Of a stretch of 64,000 nucleotides of DNA, positions 21,601 through 33,500 are shown piece after piece. Positions within the stretch are counted from its first letter, which is position 1. Each line of letters begins with the position of its first letter. Location of the stretch: assembly GCA_964036665.1 (NCBI GenBank), contig OZ038533.1:19092575-19156574 (forward strand), written 5' to 3'. The position numbers were made by a program, and so were the translations under genes. The notes beneath the pieces are model-generated. The model was not told where the DNA came from and did no database searches. It worked only from the letters and a program-made list of their open reading frames with translations. Origin of the DNA: Gordius sp. MW1. Its lineage: Eukaryota; Nematomorpha; Gordioida; Gordea; Gordiidae.

Positions 21601-24600
21601 TATAAAACAATATATCAAATGTTTTATAAAATTCCTATAATGAAATAATTTACACCATATTTAAAGCAAATAAATTTAATTACTTTTTTTAACTTATATA
21701 TTTACTTATTTGATATAAAATTTCAAAAAAAATGATTAATTTAGAAATATTATCAAAATTAAATAAATTAGCAAAAAATGGGATATATATGTTTTACCTT
21801 GAACGATTTTGTGCAATTGTTCACGAACTATGTCTCGGGCTAAACTTTCTCGTTGCTTCAGTAATTTTAAGCATTCCCGCCTAAATTTACATTTTCTCTG
21901 CCTTTGTTCCATCTATAACAAAATTTCAAAATTTTCAATATATATATACTTTTTAAAAAAATGAATTTTTAGAAAGGGTCTAAATATAATTTAGTTATTA
22001 TAGAGTTTATTTCATGGGCGTAGCCAGCATTGGAATTCGAGGGGGCAATAATGATGAAGAGAGGGCAAAATGATAATTTTTTTGAAATCTTTAAAATAGT
22101 TTTAATAAATTTTAAAGAATTCTTAAATTTAGAGGGGGGCAGCCGCCCCTCCCTGCCTCCCTCTGGCTTATCTTGAATGCTATGGTATTAAAAAAATCTA
22201 TTCTTTATTAAAATAGATGTCACTTATTTTTAATATTACAAACGAATTACTGGTGTATTGTCTCGATTGGCAACTTGCTGAATTCCGTTTTTTTCTCCGT
22301 AGCCATTGGGTGATGTAAATAATTTGTTGGGGGCATTGATTGTGTTTCGATAATCGTAACTTCGTTTTAACCGATAAATTTTCTGCGAAAAGATTATAAA
22401 TACTTATTCACATATACATTATTAAATATATGGTAGGACTTTGATATACTAGTATGGGCTTAGGTGGAGGCAAAGGGGTTAGTTGCCCCCTCCCCTATCT
22501 AAAGGTAGTATTTTTTGTAATTTTCAAATATCTTTTAAACAGTTTAAAAAATAAACTTTTACTGTTACAATATTAAAATATTTAAGAATCGCAAAAAATA
22601 AAAAAACAAACTATATAATTATAAAGGAGGTAGGTAGTGGGCTTTACGTTCGTTGAGAAAGTCCCTGAGTTTCAATAAAATAAATGAGATTTTCAATCTT
22701 TTCTTATAAAATTATCTCTGTAAATAAACCCATGTTTTTTAAATATATCCCTGAATCGACCTTTTTGAAAAACAGATTCTTTAAACCTTAAAATAATGAT
22801 CAGGGTGAGCATACTGACAGGGATGGTAAAACGCTTAGCACTACCACTCTTAGCGCCTCCCCTCCCCTCTACATATGCGCTATTAGCTATAGCGCTAGTT
22901 ACATAAGGCGCTATAAGCTATAGCACATAGTCACATAAGGCGCTAGAGCTATAGCACAGTCACATGGAGGCGCTAGAGCTATAGATATAACACGAAAAAA
23001 ACAATTAGATATATAGGTCCCATTATGCCCGAATTTCGCTAGGGTAACCACCCAGACGCGTTCAAAAATTTTAAATTTATACTAATTGTTTGGCCCGCCG
23101 GGCATATGGACCAGACAACGGGTATAGTCACGATTTTCTGTTGTTAAAGTTATTGCATTTTCTATGCTGGGACTGTTAATGTCCTATTGAAAACGGCGTG
23201 CGCATCAAAATGCAGCAATTAAGATGTTATTAGTGTTGCAAAAAGGGCTGGGTTTTGTTTGGTCGACCTTTGGTTTAACTAAGACTATCGGGCGAGTATG
23301 GTCTATTTTTCAAATTTGGACTAAGCTTAGAGGTCGACTAAAAACACAGACCAAAAATCATTGGTCTGTTTAGGTTTAGTCGACTAAAAGTAAAGGTCGA
23401 CCAAACTAAACTCAGCCGTTTTAACAACACTAGATTTTACCTATTTTATCAATTCTCTTATATTTTATGGTCGAATCGAGGAATTTAAAAAGGTGGCGCT
23501 GGCGCAATTATACTGTGCATTGAATTCTTTTATAAAAATTGGCTGTTGAATCATGAATGTAGCCCACACACAGGATTATAAAAAATGTAAACATCATATC
23601 ACAATATTTGAATTAGGCATTTAGTAGTTGTTGGAGTTCTTAAGCTAAACTGACCTTACACTATTGAGCCATTAGACTAAATCTTAAAGAGGGATGATTT
23701 TTTTTACTTATTAAAATCAAGTTTTTTTTCGTATTTAGAGACAAATATAAGAATTCAATATTTTTTACAATTTGCCAACCGCCTAACTTTGTTTATGAAA
23801 TGCTCATATAATAACCTCAAATTAAACGGATATGTGCAAGGGCCTAACCAGGGATTGGAAATAGAGGGAGGGGGCAATTATGATTAAGAGAGGGGCAAAA
23901 TGACAAATTAAAATTTTTTAGCCAAAATTATATGAAATTTTAAAGAATTTAAGTTTAGAGGGGGCAACCTCACCTCCTTGCCTCCACCTGGCTACCCCAT
24001 GGCAGTGGCGTAGCCAGACGGGGGGGGGCCGAAAAAAAATATCTAATGTTTATTTTGTCTTTTTAAAAAATGTTACAAAATTTTTTTAAAATTTCCCCCA
24101 CCCCCAGAGAAAATCCTAGCTACGCGCTTGCCATGGATATGTGTCTGAAAAATAAGAACCAAGAGTAATGCAAGTTGGTATTAAGCTAATAACTATATTA
24201 GGATAAAATATTTTTAATCACCATTTCTCATAATGAAATGATTATTTATATATCAAATGCATACCTGAAATGGCTTAAGACTGAAGAAGTCATATAAAAG
24301 CATGAAAACCTCATGTATTATTTATAATTATTATTATATTAAAGGTTCGTTGCGCGCCTATATAAACAATTTAAAAGATTAACGCAGTTTGTATACATTC
24401 TCAGCATAGCCTAGGGGGGGGGGCCGGGCAGGGGGGGGGGCGGCTGCCCTCTTCTAAATCCAAAAATTTAATAAAATTAAAAAAAAAGTTATTTTGCCCT
24501 TTCCTAAATCATTATTTCTCCATCCTCTAATCCCAATGCTGGCTACGCCCATGTACATTCTGAAAGAAATAAGTAAATAAAAAATGACATTATTTAATTT

Positions 24601-24859
24601 AAATTGTTATATATACTTTATAACTTAATGATTTGTCCGTATTATCTTCGCTCAGCATTGTCGATGCCGTTGTGCCTCCTAAAATTAAGAAGATGGCCAT
24701 GAGGAATAAGGTAAATATATTCGGATTCGAGATTAAAACATTAGAATTTGGGGAAAATTTGGATTTGCGAGTACTTAAAGACGGAATTTTTTGGGTATTT
24801 ATTAGCGAGGGGCAATGTTTGAAAAGATAATAATAATATAATTCTCGTCTTTGTTTCAT
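18664..24859 (-). CDS. C1q-domain protein with N-terminal membrane or signal segment (3' end not found)
   Basis: Seven exons on the minus strand keep frame: 24859-24617, 22382-22251, 21912-21798, 21577-21528, 20988-20797, 19024-18825, 18745-18664 (338 residues so far). The N-terminus has basic residues, then a hydrophobic helix (about 48-62, IFTLFLMAIFLIL), so it is a signal or signal-anchor. Residues about 127-171 form a charged, coiled-coil-like helix, the usual trimerisation stalk. The C1q domain starts near 217 (TSAFHCRL) and continues with AFNRGQG, NGRFVAQTKGIYHF, IRLLICLNSQC and SLEFISGF. This matches the invertebrate C1q pattern, in which such proteins are secreted or surface oligomers used in recognition. 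About 15-30 residues of the domain's last strands are missing: after 18664 transcription enters a family B MITE. The terminal exon may be further downstream or the gene may be truncated. Function beyond the domain is unknown. Confidence 0.7.
19083..19214. mobile_element. Family B MITE with exact 8-bp target duplication
   Basis: Ends CGTGGGTGTAGCC and GGCTACGCCCATG are flanked by ATTAGTCC on both sides. This copy fixes the family's ends and hAT-type duplication. It lies in the C1q intron between exons 5 and 6. Confidence 0.8.
19304..20514. mobile_element. Family E element, interrupted by a nested insertion
   Basis: The left end CATAGACTAGATAGACTGCT and the inverted right end TGAGCAGTCAATGGAGTCTAT are flanked by near-identical ATTGCGAC / ATTGCAAC. 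Relatives lie at about 40262-40705, 44230-44690 and 56180-56405, all containing the TGTGCACATTTCAAAATGG-type block, the GAACAATGGGGT-type block, or both. The continuity of those relatives shows that 19565-20380 is an insertion. Confidence 0.7.
19565..20380. mobile_element. 816-bp nested hAT-like element (family F)
   Basis: Termini TACGTCTATGG and CCACAGGCGTA are inverted (9 of 11). Flanks GTTTGAAC / GTTCGAAC are an 8-bp duplication with one mismatch. The interior contains many GATTCGAAT-type inverted words. No transposase ORF is present. Confidence 0.7.
20591..20761. mobile_element. Family B MITE
   Basis: CATGGGCATAGCC left end and GGCTACGCCCATG right end. It lies about 35 nt past C1q exon 5, in the following intron. 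Confidence 0.75.
21173..21345. mobile_element. Family A MITE, right end worn
   Basis: TAGTGTTGTCAAAACGGCTG left end with the GGTCGACC and TTTCGACTAAGCC internal motifs. The right TIR is eroded to CCCCCTAGTAGG. Confidence 0.65.
22013..22172. mobile_element. Family B MITE, right end truncated
   Basis: CATGGGCGTAGCCAGCATTG left end, G/C-rich centre, right end only CTGGCTTAT. Confidence 0.65.
22865..22992. repeat. Minisatellite, GGCGCTAGAGCTATAG unit
   Basis: Three to four imperfect units of about 40 bp contain CACATAAGGCGCTA and GCTATAGC; the units are internally palindromic. Confidence 0.65.
23231..23432. mobile_element. Family A MITE, complete
   Basis: TAGTGTTGCAAAAAGGGC and GTTTTAACAACACTA ends with flanks GATGTTAT / GATTTTAC (6 of 8). 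Confidence 0.75.
23835..24135. mobile_element. Two adjacent family B MITE copies
   Basis: A first worn copy (about 23835-24001) and a second (about 24003-24135), with GGCGTAGCCAGAC and CTAGCTACGCGC ends, lie back to back. Confidence 0.6.
24408..24554. mobile_element. Family B MITE
   Basis: Worn left end (GCATAGCCTAGGGGG), intact right end CTGGCTACGCCCATG, and a poly-G tract of nine or more. It lies just beyond C1q exon 1 in the first intron. Confidence 0.65.
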
Positions 24860-25182
24860 ATAGACGACTGGGGTAGTGTTAATAATATCTGTCGGCAATT
24901 AAAACACGCTCTTGACTTGCCTTAACAAACGTATTTTTTAGGAAACATATGCATGGACTAGGTAAATTAATCTCATTTTTCAGAAATCAAAATGAACTAT
25001 TTTCCAAATACGATTATGTTTAATATACAAGCAGCACTGATTTGTGTGGGGTTTTTTCATCATTCGAAGCGTACAGTAGAATTACAATAGACCTTCAAAT
25101 GCCAATCATATTACTAGCACCTGTCTATTAGACATGCCGTCGAGTCTCTTTATTCAAAGTCTCCCTTTACCACAAATGTAAT

Positions 25183-25341
25183 CATGGGCGTAGCCTGGGG
25201 GGGGCAGGGAGGGGCGGCTGCCCTTCTCTAAGTCTAAAAAATTGTTGAAATTTATTAAAAGTATGGCTAAAATTCCAAGATGATCATTTTGCCCCTCCTC
25301 ATTATTACCACCCCTCTAATTCCATGCTGGCTACGCCCATG
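25183..25341. mobile_element. Family B MITE
   Basis: CATGGGCGTAGCCTGG and CTGGCTACGCCCATG ends; G/C-tract centre. Confidence 0.75.
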
Positions 25342-25576
25342 GCAGGAATAGTACCTTTAAGAAGGAAAATACGGGTAAATATACCCCCCCCCCCTGGAAT
25401 TTTGAAATGTTCAGGGGTAGTTAGAAATAACTAATCAACCACTCCCATTTAAATTTTGGGATGGGCTAAAGTTATATTTTCGTCATTCATTCTACATGTC
25501 AATCATTCAATCCTTTCGTTCAGGGAGGTATTTTATACAATTATTTGGGGGGAGGGAAGTTATTTTCCCCTACCTC

Positions 25577-25757
25577 CATGGGCTTAGCCAGAGTTGGAAT
25601 AAGAAGGGGGGCAAAAATGATTTGGGCAGGGGCAAAATGATAATTTTAGTAATTTTGGCCCAAATTATATTAAATTTTTAAGATTTTTTGAATTTAAAGG
25701 GGGGGGGGGGCAGTCGCCCCTCCCTGCCACCTTATCTTAAATAATTCTACGCCCGTG
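25577..25757. mobile_element. Family B MITE, degraded
   Basis: CATGGGCTTAGCCAGAGTTG left end, with internal G12 and TTTTGCCC-type motifs; the right end is eroded to TCTACGCCCGTG. Confidence 0.65.
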
Positions 25758-26707
25758 CAATCAATTTCTAAATTGGGCCATAATTATCAATAGTATACCT
25801 AAAGCCCCAATATTTAAATCTGTCGATTATTCAATATTAGTAGAAAAATACGAAAATATTTTTCCTTAAAGTTCCCTATTAACCGCATTACATCACATGC
25901 TTACTGAACTTCACTTCTCTCATACAGTGCATGCACTTGCCCGCTCGATGTCTTGTGTTCAAGAAGATAAAATAATGGCTGGCGTCCTATATATAAAGAA
26001 ATACCTTCTACATGCATACAAAAATCATGGAGACTATATAATTTTCTTAAGCAGGGGGAGACCTTCTCTATTATATGTATCTTCCCTTACTTTCATTCTC
26101 TTTACTGGTCGTGGTGCCTTATATCTATTTCCACTTAATTTCTAAAGCTAATCTCTCCACTTAATTCTATAAGAACAACTTTCATTGAGGGGAACTTGTG
26201 TTATATTTTTCCTTTTACATTAATAAAATGATGTAAATAATGGATTTTAGCTATTGCATTACTAAGTGACTGCTCAGGCTAAAGGAAACATTAACACCCA
26301 TTTAAGAATATCAAATATAAATAATATAGTATAATACTTATTTTTAACAAAAATGAAGGGGCTCTGTTAACGTGGCTGGTTAAATAAAATCCTTCTTTCC
26401 TCTTAATATTTTATTTAAAAAGGCAAATTTTCAATGCAGGGGGGAGGCAATTCATTTATTGATTAAATTTAAGGGGATGGAGATTTAAACGACATTGGTA
26501 TATTAAAATTTTTAAAAGTATTAGCAAAATTAGTTATTAGTATACTTTAGTTACATTCACCAATGTAACTGAACCCTTAAAGTTTTAATTACCTTTCCAT
26601 TTGGTCGTGATTGAAATTCAAAAAGTTGCCTTTCTTTAAACCATTAATGACATTTCTGCCCTGCTTTAATTGGCATTCTGGCTAGGCCAATGCACATAGT
26701 GATCCAT

Positions 26708-27060
26708 ACATGGGCGTAGCCAGGAATGGATTTAGAGGGGGGGGCAATAATGATTTAGGGAGAGGCAAAATGACAATACTCTGTAATTTTAGCCATAATT
26801 AATTAAATATCGAAGAATTTTTGGATTTAGAGGGGGGGCAGTTGCCATGGGCGTAGCCAGGTTTTGAATTGGGGGGGGGGGGGGCGAAACGTTCAAAAGT
26901 TCGATTAGGGGGGGGGGGGCAAAACATAAATTTTTTAATTTTTAAGGGTTTCAGCATTGAAATTTTTTTTATCATTTAGGGGGGGGGCCGCCCCCCCCCC
27001 CCTGCCTACGCCCATGGCAGTTGCCCCTCTCAGCTAGCCACCCCCTAGCTACGCCTATGG
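26708..27060. mobile_element. Outer family B MITE hosting a second family B copy
   Basis: The outer left end CATGGGCGTAGCCAGG starts near 26708. Its right half (GCAGTTGCCCCTCTCAGCTA then CTAGCTACGCCTATGG) resumes after the inner copy at 26846-27016. Confidence 0.8.
26846..27016. mobile_element. Inner family B MITE with exact target duplication
   Basis: CATGGGCGTAGCCAGG and TGCCTACGCCCATG ends are flanked by GCAGTTGC at 26838-26845 and 27017-27024. The duplicated 8 bp is sequence of the outer copy, which is direct proof of transposition. Confidence 0.85.
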
Positions 27061-27889
27061 TTCCATATCCTCTTTATTTGAAATCTATTTTTTTTTGTAT
27101 AGGAGATCGCTTACGCAAATATTTTGACCTACCAAAATTTGACAATTTTTTTTAATAATGGCTTAAAGCCTTATTCATTAAATATTCCGGTGTAACCCAT
27201 TTATTAAACTCTTTTTCCCGCCCCCCCCTCACCCCCATCTTATATTAATATAAATAAGATTTTTAGAACATTAATAAATTTAGTTTTTATATTAGATGGA
27301 ATAAATGGATGATAAGTATGATTAGGTTGAGCTTGAGATATATGAATTAAGGATTTCATCGTAAAGAAGTTTCTTAGGGCCCGTCTTAATATACGATTCA
27401 ATTTCAAGCGCCATATTTTTGTTTGTCTAAATATTCGATATTATAATTATAATATTATAAAATGAGCGTTATATAAGTAATATGTCTTCATCTTCCTCTT
27501 TTAAAAGAGGCCAGGAATTTATAAAAATGATATGAAAAAAATTTTATGATTGAAATTGCTCTTGATTGATTTGAGCGGGGAAATATTTAGAAGGAATAGA
27601 TCGCTTATTTCATGAATAAAGTCAAAGCCATTTCCCATATGATTCTGAATGGGAGTAAACAATTGAAATTAATATACTAGACTCGAACAGGGCCTTGAAT
27701 TTTTGGAGCTTGCGTTCTTCAGCGAGGGCCATGGGGTCATAATTAAGATTGGAGGGGGCAAATGTCAATGCACGTAAAATCCCATTTTAAAAGGAGACCC
27801 TTTTCCCATGAAACTAGTGAGGAACGGTCAGGCCGCATTCGACCATCAAGGGAAGAATCTGAAGGCTCAAGTATGGAGGGACTATGGGC

Positions 27890-28350
27890 CTTTCTAAGGG
27901 CTGACGATAATAGAATTGATTTTAGAGTGTCGCAAGTGCCTAAATTTATTTAATCTGCAGTGTAACGGGTGGCGTGCTTCTTCATCAACTGGCTGGTTGC
28001 AATTTTTACAGGCATATGCTCTGGTGTATTTTATTCCAAGGCGTAGTGCTATATTGTAGGATAGCTCGCAATTTTCTCTATTGGAGAACTTGCTAGGAAA
28101 AGCCTCAAGCCATTCATGCGATATATCAAACACCAAAGATTCAAGGTTGTATTATTTAGCTAGCAATATGAAAGAAGATAAACAACGGGGCGCGAATCCA
28201 AACATGCATCCCAATCCTTTTAAATTAGTGTTTTTAAAGGCGAGGTTTTTGTTTACAACGGGATAGACCGGGAAAAGAATGTTCATTAAGGGAGTATGGG
28301 ATTTGGACGAGCTTAGGGACGATAGCTTTGGAGGATAAGTGAGAGGCATG
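27890..28350 (-). pseudogene. C-terminal fragment of a retroelement polyprotein
   Basis: A minus-strand reading contains LRLGIKYTRAY, then C-x2-C with QPVDEEARH and LHC, then FRHLRHSKIN. This is the layout of the widespread retroelement tail in which a short CxxC..VD..H..C motif precedes GRHxRHxxLN. Upstream residues SHEWLEAFPS fit the same region. Stops upstream show it is a remnant. Confidence 0.5.
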
Positions 28351-28473
28351 GGCGTAGAAAGGGGGTAGGGGCTACTGCCCCCCTCTAAATATAATAATTC
28401 AATATAATTATGGCGAAATTTTTAAAAATTATCATTTTGCCCCTCCTTAATTTAACCCCTGGCTACGCCAATG
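28347..28473. mobile_element. Family B MITE, short copy
   Basis: CATGGGCGTAGAAAGG and CTGGCTACGCCAATGG ends; about 127 bp. Confidence 0.7.
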
Positions 28474-29074
28474 GTCAGATGATATAAATGAGACTAGTAA
28501 GGTGCTGGGTGAGATAATTCGCAGTCTCCTGATTTTGTTGGTAATGTGGCATATAACCAGGTGTTATTTAGTGTCGAATATTAAATTGTGGGTGGATTGA
28601 TGATTGATTTTATGTGATTTTTGAAATTACGAAAAATTTTAGTATGTAAAAAGGCGCTTGTGGAGCGGAATCAAAATCAAGTTTTCGCATATTAAAGTAG
28701 TTTTTTGACATATAAAATGCATGATGGGCCGATAGGAGCTCAAAAATTTCTTTTCCATTAAATTTTTTGAGGTTATTGTCAAGGTAAATCCTTTTGCATC
28801 CTGAACCGCTATTGAAGTTTCTAGAAAACAAAGTCCTTGTCAAGGCCTAAAAAAGTTGAAAATGGGCAAGTGTCAGTTATGCAGCAATTATTTTGACATT
28901 CATCCTCCCAATTTAATATGTAGTGCTCAAGAAGGCCATATACTCCACCGATGTCTATCTATGTTTTAAAGTAAATTTATGAACTCCCCCCTCAATTTTT
29001 GCGATAGAAAGACGGAAACCCTTTAAAATTAGACTGCCTCAAGGATATAAACTAAGTGCATTTTTATTTAAAAT

Positions 29075-29865
29075 AATCATGGCAACCATAGCATAGGCCG
29101 TCCTCCACAAACGACGCGCACTGGATACCCTGCCCGTGAAATGTAAAAATACACTAGGGTTATTGCCCAACTCACAACGAAGGCAATTAGTTGTGGAAAG
29201 AATGCGAAAAACGTACTGGAATGTGGGAACGTTGACGGGAAAGAGTATCGAGGTCCCACAAATGCTAAAAAGAAGAAAGGTACACATCGCCTGTGTACAA
29301 GAGACGAGGTGGAACTGAAGCAAAGCGCGGGAGTTAGGGGAAGGATACAAACTGTTGTACCGTGGATCACCAAATCGTAGAAATGGCGTCGGTATCTTTC
29401 TAAGCGAATCGTTCAAGGACAAGATAGTGGAAGTCAGGCGTTGTTCAGACGGCTAATGTGGGTGAACAATGCAGACCAAGGGGGTTTCCTAACCGTTATG
29501 TGCGCATATGCTCCCCAAATTAGGTGTATGGAATCAGAGAAAGTCATATTCTTCGATTCATCGGAAAAGGAAATACAATGAATAGCACAGGAAGAAAGGC
29601 TTAATTGGGGCGGATTGCAACGCACACGTGGAGAAAGATCGCCTCAGGAATGAACGCCATTGGAGGCTATGGGCATGGTCTGAAGAACAAATAAGAACTT
29701 CTCCAAGTATCCCAAGCATACGACATGGCGATCGTTAACATCTATTTCAAATCATATTGTGACTTATAGAAGTGGGAAGCATTTTAGTCAAATTGACTAG
29801 CTGCTCATACGGTGAAAGGACTTATGGAGTATCAAGGATTGCAAAGTAGGAAGAAGAACAGGGGG
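29075..29865 (+). pseudogene. RTE-type retrotransposon endonuclease fragment
   Basis: Broken readings match an apurinic-type endonuclease of RTE-like elements. WNVGTLTGKS and VHIACVQETRWN (about 29218-29318) are the metal-binding and ETRW motifs. GYKLLYRGSPNRRNGVGIFL follows near 29345-29400, then VMCAYAPQ near 29490. AIVN-YF, VTYRSG and FSQID come later, around 29730-29805, and KDL and SIKDCKV near the end. Several stops and frameshifts are present. It ends next to a fragment of the hAT MITE seen at 14.65 kb (29876-29912). Confidence 0.75.
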
Positions 29866-30554
29866 GACATTGAATTCGGCCAGATGGTCTTCGGCGAGTT
29901 AATAGGGCACCCACAAAACCACCTAAATTTTTCACTTCACTACATTCAGATTTCACTTGTAGAAGAATAAATAATATTTACATGTTTTAGCATCGCTCTT
30001 TGCTTTTCCTTTAAGTGCATATTTGGCCAGCCACTGTTTTATCTTAGCTGTGTAAATGTTTAATAAATAAATAAAATGTGAAATATTTTTTGATATTTTT
30101 TAATGCAATAAACATTTGTTAATATGTTTAATGATAAAGGAATACATACAGATATCTAATTTTTAAATATATAATAATTGACATACAACTCAATTTGTAC
30201 AACAATGCATATTTTGACTAAATTAACAATTAAGTGAACCTACAATTAATAAAATATAGTGCTATTTAAAATTTTTGTTATAAATTTTATAAGCAAAATT
30301 TTGCAATAAAGTGAGAGCATATAAGTCAGATGTCTAAAAAAGGGTTTGCAACTCTTTTAGATATTTACCTATTAATGAATATATTTTATTATTATTCGTA
30401 AAAAACACAACTAAAAATATAGAATTTACTTTTTTCAGGAGAATACTCAAAAGAGAAGAAAAATATGCTGATTAAATTAACGCACAACCGCAGTTTATTG
30501 TACCATTATGACCATGATTTCATATGACTGTTTTTGGTTAAGCAGATGATTACA

Positions 30555-30574
30555 TTTTTGTTATAATAGGCTTA
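30555..30574 (+). promoter_or_regulatory. 3' splice acceptor 5 nt upstream of the Sbf start codon
   Basis: ACATTTTTGTTATAATAG ends at 30569 and the ATG is at 30575, leaving a 5-nt leader on this exon. Either a 5' UTR intron or a spliced-leader acceptor would explain it. A second acceptor-like TTTTTTCAG ends at 30438. Confidence 0.45.
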
Positions 30575-33500
30575 ATGTCGAGATTGGCCGATTACTTTGT
30601 CGTTGTGGGATATGATTTTGAAAAAGACAGTAAATTACTTAAATTAACTAATTTTTTAAATAACTATAATATATGTAAAAGTTTAAACGTGAAAGTTTAA
30701 AAATAAATTAGTAGATATACTTTTTGTGTATTCTTTACTAATTTTTATTATCATAGAAAATGGGTTTAGTAGTGGAAAAATTCTGCAAAAATTTCCTAAC
30801 AAAGACTGGGAGGATACACCATTCAATGAAGGGATTGAACTAGTAAAGCATAGATTATATAAAATCCAATACAAAACAAATTAAAAAAAATTTAAGCCAG
30901 ATTATAAGACAAGATTTCATAATTATATCAATCTATAATTGTAACTGGTTAAAATATGTTTTAAGTTACAAATAATGAGTTTTTATTTACTTAATATTTA
31001 TGTTATATTTTCTATTTACTATAAATGTAAGATTTATCTCAAAAATATTTAATCTAACAATGGATATGTAAAACAAAATTAGGTAAAAATAAACTCATTA
31101 GTTCTTTTCCTGGTTACTCAAGTCAGCCTAATTTTTGTTTTAGGATTATTTAGAAATTGTGGCTTTTAAATCTTTATCCCATAAAGCTCAGTGTTTACTT
31201 TTTACAAATAATGATGGCATAAAATTTTGAGGTCTAAATAATATATTGTTGTAAAATAACTTAAAATCAATGATTAAAAGTCCATATACTCCTTATAGCA
31301 TAATATTAAATACCATCAAAGTAAGTTTTATTGGACAATTTGAACTAATAGTAATAATAAAGATGAGGAAAGTCTCAAAATAATATAAAATAATAAAATT
31401 TAAGACTGCCAATGTGTTGTATATGATACATAAAACATGTTCTGTTTCTAACCATACTTTTATGTCTGGCTCATTCAATTTTAATTACAGTATTATTTCT
31501 TTTTTTTTTAAAAAACATTTTAAAGTTGTGTTCCTTAATACCTTGTTAATCAAATTCAATTCCTATCAGATACTTATTAGGGGATAAATTTTATATTTTG
31601 CTGCATTTGTCAACTTTTTTAAACCTTTTTAAAATGTTTAATAATAATTTAGAAAAAAATTAGCAACCTTATGCAGGGTTGCTTCTTTAATTTTTGAAGC
31701 AACCATATTAAGTACTTTTGGGATCCACTATTAATTAAAGAATTGCAGATAAATTGGTTATTAAATAATGAGAAATTCAATATTGATCTAATTATTATCA
31801 ATGTATGCATTAAATAATTATTGAATTTTAAATTTAAAAAGCACACCATTTTTTATACATTAAATTACAAAAATAAAAATTTATTTTGCAGCTGGGAGAT
31901 GGGCCTTATTTATTTTTAAACCAGGCCCATTAAATTTTTTAAAATAAAAATTACCAAAGGCGCTGATGTTAAATAATATTTTTTTGTCAAAATATTCTTA
32001 GTGATTACCTTTTCCATTTAAATTTTTTTATTTTCAAAGGAAAAATGGTAAAATTTCAAGTTTTATACCCTAATTTATGTTTCTTCTTGTGTTGTAAACA
32101 GGGCTGAGTTTTGTTTGGTACCTTTTTTGGTTTGGTCTGTTTTTTCGTGGTCAACCTTTAGGCTTAGTCGAACTTTGAAAAACGGACGAGAGTGGACCGC
32201 TAGTCTTAGTTGAATCAAATGTCGACCGAACAAAACCCATCCGTTTTTAAAACACTAGTTTCCTCACATAAAAACACCACTTCACCTACAACAATTTATA
32301 CATGATTCCTCATTTATATTCAAGAGTGCATGGGAGCGGACTATTAATATGTTCAACCGTCCCATAGGGAAAGATTATTTCTAAACATCGCTCTCGGGGT
32401 TTTCCCCCCTATAACAATCACACTATAATTTTTGCTTCGTGTATCCAAGGGGGGGGGGGGGGGGGGAGGGGCGGCTGCCCCCCTATAAATCCAAAAATTT
32501 GTTGAAATTTATTAAAATTATGGCTAAAATTTTAAAAAAATGATCATTTTGCCTCTCCTTAAATCATTATTGCCCCCCCCCCTTTCTAATTCCAATGCTG
32601 GCTACGCCCGTGGTTATGGCTAGCAAATAAAGAATCGATATTAGAGATAATTTAAAGTGTCGTATATAAACATTATTTTAGTCAAATCTTATGACTGGTA
32701 TGTGTCGAGCCGGGTCGGGCCGGATGAAAAGATGACATCGGGCCGGAAAATATATAATTTTTTTGTGTGTGTGTGGAAAAAGCGTTTCAATTTTTATAAT
32801 TTTAGTCTTTTTGGTTTAAATTATATATATTCTCTTCCATACGTATTCTACGAACAAAAGTTTACGTCCTAGTTAATTTGCCCGACCTGAGCCCGGCCCT
32901 GTTTAAAAAAAGCCTTAGGCAACTCTTCCTTTTGAAATTATAACTATAGTATAAATCAGGTCCGACCGCCGACCCGAGTCCCAATAATTATTTTAACTTT
33001 TGCCCGATCCTGTTCTTAACTTACTCGAGCCGGGCTTCGGAAAGCCGGCCCTGCAGGGCTCTAGGCGCAGCGTTCATTTTTACTAGGGGCCTTCAGTTCT
33101 ACCTTCAAAAAATTGCGAGTATCCCTAGGATGGGGTAGTTTTTGATCTATGCATGCAAAATATCATGAACACGAGGGTTTTGGACATCCGGATCAAAAGC
33201 GAATAGAGATTTGCATTGTCCGCAACAATGGTTTTTGTATGCAATTATTATGAATTATAACAGCAATGATCTGCGTCGGTTAGTCAATTAGGTAGAAACG
33301 TTTGGTCGGTTTATGATTAGTCGACCAAAACCAAAGATGGATCAAACAAAACCCAGGTCTTTATATTTCACTGTTTGTGTATATGGAAATATAATTTTTG
33401 ACCGAGTCGATATCTTTAAATAAACAATTAATTTCATGATTTTTTTTTATCATTTTTTTAAACTACCAAGGGCTTAGCTATTGTCCGCTGAACCAGCCAG

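Larger units (their letters stand above)
24890..30560. other. Intergenic region between the C1q and Sbf genes
   Basis: No host gene is supported. It holds family B MITEs, a nested pair at 26.7-27.06 kb, a retroelement C-terminal fragment on the minus strand (27.9-28.3 kb), an RTE endonuclease pseudogene (29.07-29.86 kb) and AT-rich unique sequence. Confidence 0.6.

Noticed and set aside
29039-29422. Minus-strand ORFs of 98-127 codons
   Set aside because: Antisense to an RTE endonuclease whose plus-strand motifs (WNVGTLTGKS, CVQETRW) are unmistakable.
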